Source: Antitrichia curtipendula
Lineage: Eukaryota > Streptophyta > Bryopsida > Hypnales > Leucodontaceae
Assembly (NCBI GenBank): GCA_951230915.1
Contig: OX579639.1
Coordinates: forward strand, 16,244,001 to 16,308,000
Length of the DNA stretch: 64,000 bases
Direction of reading: 5' to 3'
Part shown: piece after piece, positions 25,501 to 37,327 of the stretch
How the letters are laid out: the number at the start of each line of letters is the position of its first letter
Numbering within the stretch: the first letter of the stretch is position 1
Translations under genes and position numbers: made by a program
Notes under the pieces: model-generated
Seen by the model: only the letters and a program-made list of their open reading frames with translations
Database searches by the model: none
What the model was told of the DNA's origin: nothing

Positions 25501-28337
25501 ATGGCAGCTGCTCTTCGGAAGGTACGTGTCTCCAATGCTTCTACTTATGCGATTCCGCACCTTCAGTTCGAACTTTTTCTAGAGCTGAAGCGAGAAATTT
25601 GCAACTGTGAAGCGAGAAATCTGTTCTGACAGAGGACAGTTACATTTTGATCTTGTTCTCACGGGTGTAGAATCGAGAACCTCCGCTGATATGCCCTTGC
25701 CTAATCAATCCAATGCGACTTACGATCAATCGAGGCCAATAATTATTGCTGCATTACGTAATGCCTTGAGGACTGCCTTCAGATTTCATAGGTAGAGTCT
25801 CTGTTGATGAGGTAGAGTAGCTCGCTCATGCATGAAACCAGGAGAAGAAGATGCACTGCAGCCTAAACCCTATATCGTAAATCTTGAACCCTGAACCCGA
25901 AACCCGAAAGCTTTTGTGGTGTAACCATTTTTTGGCTTTCTGTTCATCGGGGTGGTGTTGAAGTGAATCTTCACCCGGCATTTGTGATTTTGGACTATTC
26001 CTTCTTGGGTTTAGGGTTTTCAATTTGAATCCATTCGTTCAGACCTAGAAAAATAAAATTCCCCGGTGGAGTTCTTTGGAATTCTAGTCGCTGTGTGCAA
26101 AAGTTACAATGCTGCGTGTTGGAAGAGTTGATATATGCAAGCCTAGAAGGTAAAGTGCACTTTGTGTAATCTTGCAGCTCTGGGATTCCTGGTCACGGAC
26201 GGGATCCCTATTCGCTACTGTGGACAAGCGGCGTCTTCAACATGAGATTGACACGCACAAGCTTTTTCTTCTTACAAGGTAGTATTTTGTAATCTCAGAA
26301 ATGACTTTCCTTCTTTAACCCCTAATAGGCCAAGAAGCCCTAATTGGACCTCATGTTTTGTTAGCAATTTTGAGATGATTGTATGAGGACTTTTTTTTCT
26401 CCAATTTTATTAATTTATAAACCAAGACGTGCAATATTCTTCACTAGTGATATAAGATTTGACCCTATCTGATTAACATTTTTGACAATATGGTCAATCG
26501 AATTGGTCACTTTTTAAGCATGACTCCTTGTTTTTTTCTGGGGGGGATAAGCAGTTTGACCTTTTGCAGGTTTCATAAGTCTTGTTTCTCTTAGTTTTTT
26601 GCGGCTCTTGATATTTGTACGTTGTACCCGCCCTTGAACTAGTTTTAGTCATGGCATTGAGGCATCTGCTATTGAGTGTTCAGACGTTGATGTGTGGAGT
26701 TTGCCATGTTAAGAAGGTTAAAAAGCCTGTATTCAAGAAACTTGCAGGTATGTGTGCACCGTGACTTAAAATTTGATTGACCTCGTTGTTCTCAGCTTCC
26801 AGCGTGAGAGCGCCTCCGGAAAAACGGAGACTGCTGCGGAACTTGCAAAATTCGCTGAGTCCACACCTTTTGAAGAACAGCAGCAACAAGTACAAGAGCT
26901 AGTTCATGGTCAGATTAAACAGATGGCCAATGTATTGGACAGCATTCTTCTGAAAGCTCCTGTGGAGAAACAAAGTCCGCCTGCAGAGAAGAAACGACCT
27001 AGTGGTTTACTCTTTGCTCTTGGGAGACAACCAGAACCTGAAGCCCCTTCTCGGTGAGTAATGTATCATTCGTTATACTCGACAGCAATTTGTCTAACTG
27101 CTTCTGACGGTAGATTAATGGAATTGTCATGATTTGCACCGTAACTTTGGAAAACTAGTATATTAACCACGTAAATTTTTAGCACTTTTGAGTGGTATAG
27201 TTTTTAGAACTTTTGAGTGCACAGGGTACTTTCTTTTGTCCAGTTTTATTTATAATTGGACCAGTGCATGCAATATTTTGCACTGAAATCATATCTGGAC
27301 CCATCTGATTTGATTAACCGAATTGGTCATTTGAACCATGAATCCTTGGTCCTAAGTAAAGCACATGCCATCTCTTTTCGCAGTCAAATGCCTCAGTCCA
27401 TGGGTCGTTATTTGCAAGAGAGATCATGGATCAAGCGATCAAGGCAAGGAATTGTAATATATCCATGTTGTGCAGCGCAGATGTGGTTGAGACAAAGTCA
27501 CTTAACAGGGACCAAGTGGCAACCGCTTTCGGAGACCTCACGGGCTTCACATTACATTTGAAACCATCAGGCATAGCTCACGAAGAAGCTGGCACAGGTC
27601 TGTTCATCAAAGGAAAAGCTGGACCAGGGACGGTGGTTTCCATGTACCCAGGAGTCATCTATTCTCCCTCTCAGTACCGCTACATGCCTGGCTACCCTAA
27701 GGTTGACGCCGACAATGGTTTCTTAATATCTCGTTACGACGGGCTCGTCGTGGATGGCAAACCATGGGGCAAGGGTGATGATAATCGAGAATGGTGGGAT
27801 GGTGTCTACTTTGATGTCCAAGTGCCAAGCCCTGAACGAAGACCTCCCCCAAGTTTTTGGCAATTCGTAGGTGGTGGCAAGGTGATCCAAGGTCCTCTAG
27901 AAGGTGCAGAGCTGGAGCGGAGGAGTCCTATTGCGTTGGGCCACTTTGCGAATCATCCACCAGAAGGAGTTCAACCAAATCTAATGATCTGTCCTTACAC
28001 ATTCTGCATTGCAAGGGAACACTCCATGAGGGCTTACATTCCGAATGTCATGTTTGGAAATGATGAAGAGCTGGACATGCAAAGACGAGGCCCGCTCTGG
28101 ATCAACGAGGGCAAGAAGCAAAGACCAGAGGAGCCAGATGACCGAAGACTATCCACTGTGGAAATGGCGGAGAGGCCTGCCACTGGAGTCAGCGATGTGC
28201 ACACGCTTGTGCTCGTCGCCACACGAGAGGTCAGTGATGAGGAGTTATTCTTGAATTATAGATTGAGTAGTTACATTCAACAGCCGTCATGGTACCATCC
28301 TGTGAATGTCGACGAAGAGAAACGCCGATGGGATTGA
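25501..28337 (+). CDS. SETD9-like SET-domain protein
   Basis: Exons: 25501-25521, 26178-26278, 26796-27053 and a last exon from 27384 (or 27419) to 28337. The N-terminus (MAAALRKLWDSWSR) matches the start of SETD9-type proteins. A Gln/Glu-rich helical stretch follows. The last exon carries the SET fold: GLFIKGKAGPGTVVSMYPG, then IALGHFANHPPEGVQPN (the NH...PN region), and DEELFLNYRL near the C-terminus (the ELF.NY motif). The family is predicted to be lysine methyltransferases, but substrates are uncertain. Odd point: with the best acceptor (27,384) the exon 3 frame runs through MPQSMGRYLQER and then is out of frame with the SET domain by 2 nt near 27,416-27,423 (GAGAG). Acceptor 27,419 would restore the frame and skip that segment. 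Either a 2-nt indel or alternative splicing is involved. Confidence 0.8.
26393..26527. repeat. Intronic dispersed repeat, copy 1
   Basis: Lies in the second intron of the SETD9-like gene. It shares the order CCAATTTTATTAATTTATAA, TGCAATATT, ATCTGATT, AATTGGTCA, ATGACTCC with copies at 27,230-27,350 and 31,635-31,790. No inverted ends seen. Confidence 0.55.
27230..27350. repeat. Intronic dispersed repeat, copy 2
   Basis: In the third intron of the SETD9-like gene, directly upstream of the last exon. Same word order as copies 1 and 3: CAGTTTTATTTATAATTGGA, CATGCAATATT, CCCATCTGATT, AATTGGTCAT, ATGAATCC. Confidence 0.55.
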
Positions 28338-30935
28338 TTGGCCCTCCTAAGAATTGAGTTAGACTTGTGAACATTTCTATATCTTTGCGGTTGCATGGTT
28401 CTCTCCATTTGAGTGAAATCTTCCATGCCAGTGACTTATCTCAGTTTTGAGGAGAGTTTCAAGAGGCGAGTTCCATGCACTTTTTGCACTGAGTTTAAGG
28501 TGGGTACCCCAGAACCGCCACTAGTTGCTACTGTGTCTAATTACTATTAATAGACTGTTCAAATTTTCATATTTCCTTGTTGGCAAGTGAAAAGTGGTTC
28601 CAATGCACCAAACAACGTGACATGTGGATACTGTATGCAAAAGCTATGAAGGAACAAAGTTTGGTTCTAAAAGTGTTTCATCCACATAGGTACATAACTG
28701 ATTTTGGATATGTACATAGATGGAAGATGGTGGTTTCAGGGTCAATGGTGCATTTGTAGGTGTCCACCATAGAGTGCTTGGTAGGTGGGATCTTGGCAAT
28801 AGTTGATGGCTATTGGTTGTTATAGAGTGTATCTTTGAAAGGAGGTAGCTAGAATAGAATAGACATTGTAGATTACCTATGACATGATGCATGGCTAGTC
28901 AAACTATTGGCTCCAACAGACTCTTGGTCTACAAACCAACAATATCATGATTATACTTGGTAGATGTTTTAAATCTTTGTTACTAATTTTTTGAATTTAA
29001 CTCTTAAAGGATGAAAAGGTGACCTTGGAAATCATTCCTTTTCATTATTGTGTGAATCATTGACTTAAGAAATATTAGAAGCATTCATTGGAAGTCAAAC
29101 TAGTGTAGAAGACCTCCCATTTTTACAACAAAATTTTGAGGATGGATAGTTGCACTTATGTCCTAGAAGGATTTCCTATCATCCTATCATCCATAGGCCA
29201 CTAACATCCTTGTCAATGTTTAAGGCTTAAAGAGATTTTGGAAGAATTTTTTTGATTGTTGGTTTGATATGTTCTTGATTTAGCTTGCTCTCCATTGGAT
29301 GTTGTTATGGTGTGTTTTCTTTGCTCACTAGTTACACTTGTAAGTTTTGGAATTGGTTGTGATGAATATGCAGGAGCTTTTGTTTTAGAGTAGAGGTTGA
29401 AGGGACCTATTTCCAATCAATCTTAAAAATATGTATGTCTAGAATTTTCAGAATGTATGTGTCATGTATATGAATGAAGAAATTGATTTGGGGTGCTCAT
29501 TGGAATCTCATTTTGATCATTTATATATTTCTCTTCGTACTTTGAAAGTTCACTTTTATTTTAAATCCGTCTCCAATTGTATTTGTTTGTTTGTAAAAAA
29601 ATTCAATCTTACCTTGTGGTATTGAGAGACACCCTCTCTAATGACATTTGATCATCTAGGGGGGTTATAGTTCATAACTTCATCCAAAAATTCCCCACCA
29701 ATTGGATAGATTTATGTTTAGACAATTACTTTCTAGGTCTCAACTCACAAGTGCATCTAGACGCATGAAGAAGGTGAATAGTTAAAGCATATGCAATATG
29801 GGTTGGGCTAAGTATACCTAAAATTGTTTGAATAAGCATTTGAACATGTTTGAAGTATTTATTGAATCTTGTTGGGAGTCAAAAAGGATACTCCTAATTC
29901 ACTATCCTGATGTGTAGGCTTGCACAAAAAAAAGACATGAAAAGGGATTTGACTAGTACCTAACTTCATCCATTTGTTAATCTTCTATCTTGCTTTGGGA
30001 AGACATTCAATTTTCTCTATTGATAGTGTGCTTTGGAAGACAAAATGGGCATCTACCAAAACTCTAATACATGTTCATAACTAAAGTATGCATTCTCCAT
30101 TATGGACCCTCTTCCCAGTGGTATCCCTATCTACATCTACCCTACATTTTGTTTCAGCCCTCAAGACATGTGTAAATATGGACACAAGTGAGTAGAGGGT
30201 TCAGAATGGGTATGCATACCTTAACATGTGGCGGAAGTTTTCCAATCAAATGTGTAAGCAAGATGACAAAGCAAAGCAACATAACAAAGTCTAAGAAAGA
30301 TATTACATTAGAGAAGGTATTGCTTTAGAGAGGGCCTTTGGCATCAATGATGTTGAAGATTTTTTTAGTAGGTTGCAGTTTCGTGATGATAAAAAACATG
30401 TTTACCAAAGCAACATCTAGATTCCAAATTCAATGACAGTTGTTTTTCTTTTCTTTACTTATTTTGTACATCTTCAATGCGTCCAAGCTAGGATTCAAGG
30501 AATAATATCACTTTAGAAAAGTTATTGACTAACAAAAGTTCACTTATAGAAGTTCTACTGTATTGTATTGTGGAGTATCTATGCACGCCTGCAATTGATG
30601 TGCACATCTCCAAGTGCAAACACTCCGCAACCTTGTTACTTGGTCGACTCGTGTATGAGAAGTGGGTTTCAAATTCTATTGAAATTGCACTGAAGATAAA
30701 TTGCTGACAAGCTTGATGAACTACTGTGGAGATGAGATGAAATGGACTCCAATCAATGCAATGCTATGACAATTTGAAAACTTCATCTCCCACACCAATT
30801 GCCCTCAGTCTGTACATGTCCAAAGCGCTTCACCGTTGAAGACATTGATAGCAGTTAACAAAGTCCGAAACCCATGATCATTGTGGCAAAAGAGAGAGCA
30901 ATCAACGGTTTGGGCGAAGAGAATTAGGGTTTGGT
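28338..30935. other. Intergenic, no gene seen
   Basis: No coding-like frame. A fragment at about 28,985-29,075 matches, in reverse, the sequence at 58,300-58,390 next to the large transposon, so it belongs to the same dispersed repeat. The region just before 30,936 contains the start of the NPSN transcript. Confidence 0.55.
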
Positions 30936-33900
30936 ATGGCAACTGCTGCCGAGGTGCCACCGGAGATCACAGCGATTGAAGGTCAAGTCCAACAAATCTT
31001 CAAAGACCTCAAGTAAGCACACGATTCCTTCTTTCATCTCCACAAAGAAATCAGTGCTCGCATTGCCTGTTCACTACTTTGGATTGGACTAAGGTAGGAT
31101 CACCTTAAATGGAGCGAGTTTGTCTGGCAACCATTGTTGTGTGTTGGGGAGCTTTCATTGTTCAGCAACAAATTGAAAATAAAGTGGCATGAAATCTAGG
31201 AACGATATTTGAATTATGATATGCAAAAATTGTAAGAGGACAAACTTGCATCGGTGGATTTTTTAAAATGGTGCCCTAATTCCTATTTTCACACTTTGTG
31301 CAACAAGCATCTACTTATTCTTCGGATTGGTTAGGGCTTGTGGTTCAGAACATGCTTGAAATTGAGTGACCTTACCTTAGAACGATTTCTCAGAATGCAA
31401 GTGCTGGAAGGCACTGCCAAGTATTTGAAACCACATTCCATGGAATCGATTTGAGTTTGGTGGTTGATTGCATTTCTTCAGTGAAGGATTTCAAAAGTTG
31501 GACAAGATCAAGGATGGCGAGAAACAACGGAAGCAACTGGAAGAGCTCACGGGCAAGATGCGCGACGTCAAACGGTTTGCACCACTGGGCCTCATGTTCT
31601 TCTAAGCAGTTTTGAGTAGGTCATAAGGGAACTTTTTCTTGAACAATTTCATTAATTTTTTTGCATTACACATGCAATTTTCTTCTCTGATTAATGCTGG
31701 CGACATGAAATTTGGCCTCATCTGAATTATAATCTTCACAATATGACCAGTTGAATGGATCATTTAAAACTACGAATTCTGATAATTGCGTCTTTGGGAG
31801 TTGGATATGGATTTGTAGGATGATTGCAGTCGGAATTGCCGAACTGGTCCATGTTCTTCATTCCAAGGAGCTGATAGGGATGGTTTTATCTGCAGGGTCC
31901 TTAAAGATTTCGATCAGAGAGATGAGGCCCAAAGTAGCCCTGAGGTTGTCAAACTTGTTGCTGAAAAGAAGAAAGCTCTCGTAATATTTCTACTCTTGGG
32001 ATCTGATATTGAAGACAATGATAATGGCCATAGTAGAAAAGAGTGTCTGAATCATCGCACATTGTTGCTTCAGATGTCTTGATTTGGAAGTAAATTAAAT
32101 TAATATACTTCTGTTGCTTCGAACATGTTTTGGCTTGATTCAAATATGTTTTCGAGCATGTTTTGTTACTTGGAAACGCGAAATTAGTATGGGTTGACCG
32201 TAAATTAAATCGTGCTCGTGTTGTTCACATTTAAATTTTGAAGAAGCATTCCAATCTGGTACATTAATCATACTGATGATGGTTTTCTGTGTAGATAAGG
32301 GAGCTCAATACGTACATTGCATTGAGGAAAACTTTCACAAGCTCTATTGGAAAGAAAGATGAATTACTTGCAGGAAGCTCACAAACTGCGACAACCCTCT
32401 CTGAAGGGCCTCGAGTGGCATCAAGTAAGTACGTTTTTTCTTACTTCTAAGAGCATGAACTTGTAATGCATATACGGTACCCTTCATTTTAGAAAGCTTT
32501 CTTTTGTGAGTTCAGATCAAATTCAATTAAAATCATCTTAAGAGCCCAAACAGCTTGGTGCTACCAAAGGTTGTAAGATGTAGAAATGTATGAGGAATAC
32601 AATTAGCAGAGGTTGCCTTTAGCGAATGCGTGCAGTACAAAAGATGCTCCTATTTTGTACTTGTACATACTTGTACCAGATGTGCCTGGGTTATGATTGG
32701 TCATGAAATTCCAAGGCTTAATCAACCCCAAAATAGGAGCACCTTTTCTACTCTACATCTATGATGCGGGTGGTAGCTTGAGTTTTCAGCCCTTGTTACA
32801 ATAATACACCTTGCACCAGTTGCTTACCCCCACATGTAGAACTCAAGAAAATTTATATAGGAAAACCTCTCTAAGGTAATATTGATTGCCAGTCCCAGAC
32901 CGGGCTGCATACAAACGTCATGAATGCAAATGACCTCCCTAATTTAATAATCTCTCTAATGTAATGTGTTAGACCAATCCAGCCCTATATTACTTTAGAG
33001 AGTTTTTTCTGTAGAAGGAAATCTGGAATATAATGCAGTTAAGCATTTTGGAGGATCCGGCGGTGAAATTAGCAGAAATTCAGTCACCCTCACCATTTTC
33101 GCAATTGTGTCAGCTTTTTCTAACCAGGAGCTTCTACAAGTTGGAAGAAAGCAAATGGATGAAACAGACAAAAGCATTGAACGTTCTAAGAGAGTATGTA
33201 CAAAACAGACATCATCTATGAACAGAGATTGGATTTTATATAATCTGCGTGAGACTGATTAAGAGATCATACTTTGACGTCAAGACAGAAGTATAACATT
33301 CAGACTGACTGAATTTTCTTTGCTGTTGTGTCCTATTGCAGGTTGTGGAAGACACGTTGCACATCGGAACAGAAACAGCTGTCACTCTTAGAGGCCAGGT
33401 TCACCATCACCCAAACGCTTGTTGAAGCCCATAACTTAGCATACTTCCATTGAAAATTTGATTAGCCACTGATGGTCTGGGTAGGAGTGGAATTACACAA
33501 ATGTTCTCTTTGGAAACCACTCTTTTGTTACTATGATTCAAACTTTGCTAGTGTCACGATTAATTTAGACGTAACCGTAAATCTGTGTGGGAGACTGACT
33601 GAGGATAGTTTGGGAAGTAGTGACAAGTTTCAGATCAATCGGTGAAATACTTTGCCATATACGATACATACATTCTATAACATTTAAATTGAACAATGTA
33701 AGCGCCTTCTTCCACAATCATCATGGTCATGACTATCAATGAAATACAGCAAGGTAGGAGGTTCATAAAGCGCCCATTTAAGAGCTGCAAATTAATTGGG
33801 GGAGGTTAAACTTCTTGTTCTTGAAATATTTTTCAGTAAATTTTCCTTTAGAGAAAAACAAAATTGACATCTAATTCAAGTTGTTTCATATTTTTTTGTA

Positions 33901-34826
33901 GCTTTGTAGATTTAGTTATGAATTTTGGAAGTTGAAACGCAGTGATCACTAAAAGCGTCCACCTCTTGAAATGTACACTACTCTAGTGTACAATAGTGTA
34001 CATTTCAGGAAGTGAATGCTTTTAGAGCCTGAGTGCTTTATGGACCTCCTACCTTATGACTTTTTGACACGTACATGTTTAACATGTTTAACTACTTAGG
34101 AACTGAATGGAACTCGGTGACCAAATCTGCAGATTTCTTCATTAAATTTGACTCCTAATGTAAATTTGTGGGGCATGCCACAGACAGAGCAATTGGGAAG
34201 GATTGTAAGTGAATTGGACACTATTCAATTTTCTCTCAAAAAGGCTGCTCAGATGGTACGAGAGATTGGCAAGCAGGTGAGAATCCGAACCTGAGTGGCA
34301 TGTATGAACGCATTGAGAACGATCCATTATTAGTAGGTACTCCCTTTTATCTCAAAATAAAACCGTGTTTTCAGTGGGAAATTGTGGGAGTATCACTGAT
34401 TTATTTTGAGATCAAGGGAATAATAAACTTTGCTAGCATATTTGTACTATCGGTAGTTAGAGAGAAATGACTCACGATCACAATTCTTTTCACAGATGGC
34501 GACGGATAAGTGTATCATGGGCTTCTTATTTTTGGTCGTGGGCGGTGTTGTTGCAGTCATAGTTGTCAAAGTAAGGAATTTCTCCCAATCATACCCTCTG
34601 TCATGTTGTAATCACTCCGAACTATTCCCCATTCTAGCAATATGATTTGTTTATCCAAAGTTGAATGCAATCTCAGACAGGTGTTCATTCCATCAAGCTT
34701 GACTTGCAGTCCCCTTGTGATGCAACACAGATTGTGCAAGGGAAGTCCAAATCCAGTGGCAACCCCACATCTGCTCCTGCAGGAGGTACCCGGCGGCTCC
34801 TGTCTTTGTTCCTGGACATGGATTAG
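30936..34826 (+). CDS. Novel plant SNARE (NPSN1x-type Qb-SNARE)
   Basis: Nine exons: 30936-31012, 31482-31574, 31896-31980, 32295-32424, 33114-33193, 33342-33398, 34184-34276, 34496-34570 and 34710-34826. Phases agree, giving 268 aa. The order is: N-terminal helical region (EITAIEGQVQQIFKDL, EGFQKLDKIKDGEKQRKQLE), VLKDFDQRDEA, a linker, then the SNARE motif (~150-225: NQELLQVGRKQMDETDKSIE, TETAVTLRGQTEQLGRIVSE, with the zero-layer Gln in LRGQ), then CIMGFLFLVVGGVVAVIVVK, a single C-terminal membrane anchor, and a short 38-residue tail ending in RRLLSLFLDMD. NPSN11-like proteins act as the Qb member of SNARE complexes, including cell-plate fusion in flowering plants. Introns 2 and 4 to 7 hold several MITE-like insertions. 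Confidence 0.93.
31635..31790. repeat. Intronic dispersed repeat, copy 3
   Basis: In the second intron of the NPSN gene. It matches the two copies in the SETD9-like introns in order and spacing (AACAATTTCATTAATTTTTT, CATGCAATTTTC, CATCTGAATTA, AATGGATCAT). It is the most diverged of the three. Confidence 0.5.
32633..32753. mobile_element. Small MITE in NPSN intron 4
   Basis: The left end GTACAAAAGATGCTCCTATT (32,635) and the complement of the right end GTAGAAAAGGTGCTCCTATT form inverted repeats of about 23 bp around a 70-bp core. No ORF. Confidence 0.7.
32859..33012. mobile_element. Emigrant-like (pogo/mariner-type) MITE in NPSN intron 4
   Basis: The left end GGAAAACCTCTCTAAGGTAA and the complement of the right end CAGAAAAAACTCTCTAAAGT form inverted repeats. 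They resemble the plant Emigrant end CAGTAAAACCTCTATAAATT. The flanking dinucleotides are TA on each side, as expected for Tc1/mariner target choice. Family assignment is by end similarity only. Confidence 0.6.
33751..34055. mobile_element. MITE with 25-bp ends in NPSN intron 6
   Basis: The left end AAGGTAGGAGGTTCATAAAG and the complement of the right end AAGGTAGGAGGTCCATAAAG differ by one base over 20. Inside is a smaller palindrome (GAAATGTACACTA and TAGTGTACATTTC, ~33,970-34,007). No target duplication is obvious. Confidence 0.7.
34340..34420. mobile_element. Stowaway-like MITE in NPSN intron 7
   Basis: The ends CTCCCTTTTATCTCAAAATA and, from the complement of the right side, TTCCCTTGATCTCAAAATAA form inverted repeats. 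TA flanks both sides (34,338-34,339 and 34,421-34,422). Both the CTCCCT end and the TA target are hallmarks of Stowaway (Tc1/mariner) MITEs. Confidence 0.75.
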
Positions 34827-36038
34827 TACTGTCAACACCACAATCCACTGATTTCGGCAACTTCCTAAGCTGCATATATTCTTGGACAAACTCAAAACTA
34901 TAAGGTGCACTTGAACTCCTCACAAAGAGTACACGCATCCATTTTGATTTTCAAAGTTTGAAATATTGTGGCTACTAAGTTCCTCATCGATTGTATGTAT
35001 TTACATGTGAAGTCAGCACAGTCTGTAATGGAAATTTTCCATCAAGTCGCATTGACGAGTTTCAGTGTTACTGATCTATTTCAACATTGCTTTCAGATTG
35101 ACGGAGCACCTCTTACTTCAACAACAGAACTCGCATTTCACTAGCCAGAGGAGAGCTCTTTGATTAAACGGTTCGTAGCAAGTTATTGACTGTCTTTATT
35201 AAGGCTTGTGGGCAGCCCATGCAGGTGTCTGTAGCACCAAATCAATTTCAATCAAGATGTGTCATAGACTCACACAAAGGAAAATTTGGAACATGAGCGG
35301 TTTGGATTGATCTTGTGACTTTCTTGGGCAAGCCTAGAGAACCACGGCGGAGGCACCCATAACTTACCATTTAAGCAATTCTAGACATGATCTGGCGTAG
35401 TATAAGGCGAAGGAAATATTTTCCTATGCGCAAAGATAGAAATGACGGAGATTGCAAAATTTGGGTAATTTTATTGCTTGAACTGAAATTACTATGAATT
35501 TTGAAAACCAAAAGTTGGTCTAGATCCAATCATGTCCAATGTCTTTACTATTCCATAACCGCTCATTTAATCCCATAACGGCTCCATCCTTTTTCAAATT
35601 TTGGCACATTTTTGTTTATATCTTTTTGTATAAAAATATCATTTATCATAATTTCATGAAATTGGGCATTGAAGAAGGTTGTCTTTTCAAGATTCCAGTG
35701 TAACATTGAATGAATGAGAAGTTAGTTGGATGAAATAGTGCCTACAAGCCTTTTGTACATTGTCCAAAAAGTGGACATCAACGTAGTTAAGGGTTAAGAG
35801 ACTACTTGTTCACTCTGGCACTCCAAACCAAGGACATGTGTCATGACAAGAATGGAGGAATTGATGGTCAAAAATCAAGAACTGATGGATGGAAATTACT
35901 CGCAACCTCTCCTGAATTTTAGACACCCTATTGATTGTTGATGGGACATTGGTTGGTAACAAGTGCCTTAACCTTGCCTCTAGAATTTTGTCGCAACTAC
36001 TAACATCTGATTTGCATAGAAGATAGGTCTAGATAATA

Positions 36039-36402
36039 AGGTAGAAACACCCAATAGCATCCATGTACCTAATCTTTGTTCCTAGATGGACATTCAATTG
36101 TCCCTAAACTTCCATTGAATGGTCCTTGGCATATGTCATAAAATTTTCTCTTCTCTTCACTGTGATTGGATAAGTGTTGAATTTGTCAGAATTCAGATTT
36201 AGGTCCACCTATAGGATGGTTCCAGGGGTATAGGGGATTGCAACTTTGAAAAGTGATAGAAAATACATGCCAAGTCCAAAAATCTTTTTTTTTAATTTTA
36301 AATTTGATTTTCTCTCACTAACACCACAAAAATATTATTTTTTTAAAATGGTGCCTCCAAGTATGTTGAATTCTTTATTTTGACGTTTTTGGGTGCTTCC
36401 AC
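36039..36402. mobile_element. MITE-like element, GTGAA-CACCCA family, long form
   Basis: The left end is AGGTAGAAACACCCAA. The right end is TTTTTGGGTGCTTCCAC. The body aligns with 19,407-19,773 (shared words CCTAAACTTCCATT, TAGGTCCACCTATAGGATGG). Length 364 bp versus 367 bp in the other copy. Confidence 0.65.
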
Positions 36403-36532
36403 AGTATCTTGTACACATGATTTAATCCATATCCAGTTGAGGAGATTAATGTAGGCATATATGCTTGTAAAGATGCAAGGACAAAAACGAGTCTGATGTA
36501 TGACTTTCAAGACTTCTATAAATATAAGGAAT

Positions 36533-36964
36533 AACACCATATTCATTAAAATGGGAGTTTTCCATTGAAATGAGAGGTTATTTTTTTAAAAATCAACTAA
36601 AGGTTTTATGTCAATTAGCTAAAATTGAAAGGTTTTCTATCAATTTAACTCGATTCGAGTTAAAATAATAGAAAACCTTTCAAGATTTCACCTAATATTG
36701 AAAGGTTTTCTGTCAATTTAACTCGATTCGAGTTAAATTAAACTAAAACCTTTCAATTTTAGGTCAATATTGAAAGCTTTTCTTTTAATTTAACTCGAAT
36801 CGAGTTAAATTGACAGAAAACCTTTCAATATTAGGTCAAATCTGAAAGACTTTATATCAATTCAGATCAAAACTCTCATTTTAATGAAAACTGATGTTTT
36901 AGATCGAGATCAAAATGATTATTTTGAGAGGTCTCCAATCTCTCATTTTAATGAATATGGTGTT
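36533..36964. mobile_element. Palindrome-rich MITE, 432 bp, 25-bp TIRs
   Basis: The left end AACACCATATTCATTAAAAT and the complement of the right end are identical for the first 20 bases, with one mismatch over 25. The core has repeated copies of the palindrome TTTAACTCGATTCGAGTTAA (at ~36,645, 36,717 and 36,788, with small changes), each flanked by GAAAGGTTTTC and its complement GAAAACCTTTC. The transcript would fold into a series of hairpins. No ORF. Confidence 0.85.
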
Positions 36965-37223
36965 GAATGCACATCTATCTCCATCTAGTCTAGTGGGATA
37001 ATTCATTACAAGGTTGATAACCATAGCAATAGGCCTGCTAGTTTAGGGTTAAAGCTCAAGATCAGTTTAGCTTTTAATACATTTGAATCATTCAAATTGT
37101 TGTTCTTTTAGCTCCAATGTAAGCCATTTTAGTGCATTCTTTGACATGATTGTTTAAGTCTTTGTACAAACGAGTATAAGGTAAAAAATGTTTGCCTAAT
37201 TCCATTTTGTATAGTAGGAGGTT

Positions 37224-37327
37224 CCTCCCAAAGGCCTCCTGGGTTGTGAGGGCCTTGCCGCAAAAAGGAGGGCGGGAACCCAAGTATGAGGGGTAAGGCC
37301 CTCACAGCCTGGGAGGCCTAAGGGAGG
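37224..37327. repeat. GC-rich foldback
   Basis: The left arm CCTCCCAAAGGCCTCCTGGG and the continuation TTGTGAGGGCCTTGCC pair with the right arm (37,292-37,327), whose complement reads CCTCCCTTAGGCCTCCCAGG, then CTGTGAGGGCCTTACC. Arms are about 35 bp and the loop is about 33 bp. Its GC content is far above the surroundings, so it probably arrived as a small mobile element. Confidence 0.7.
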
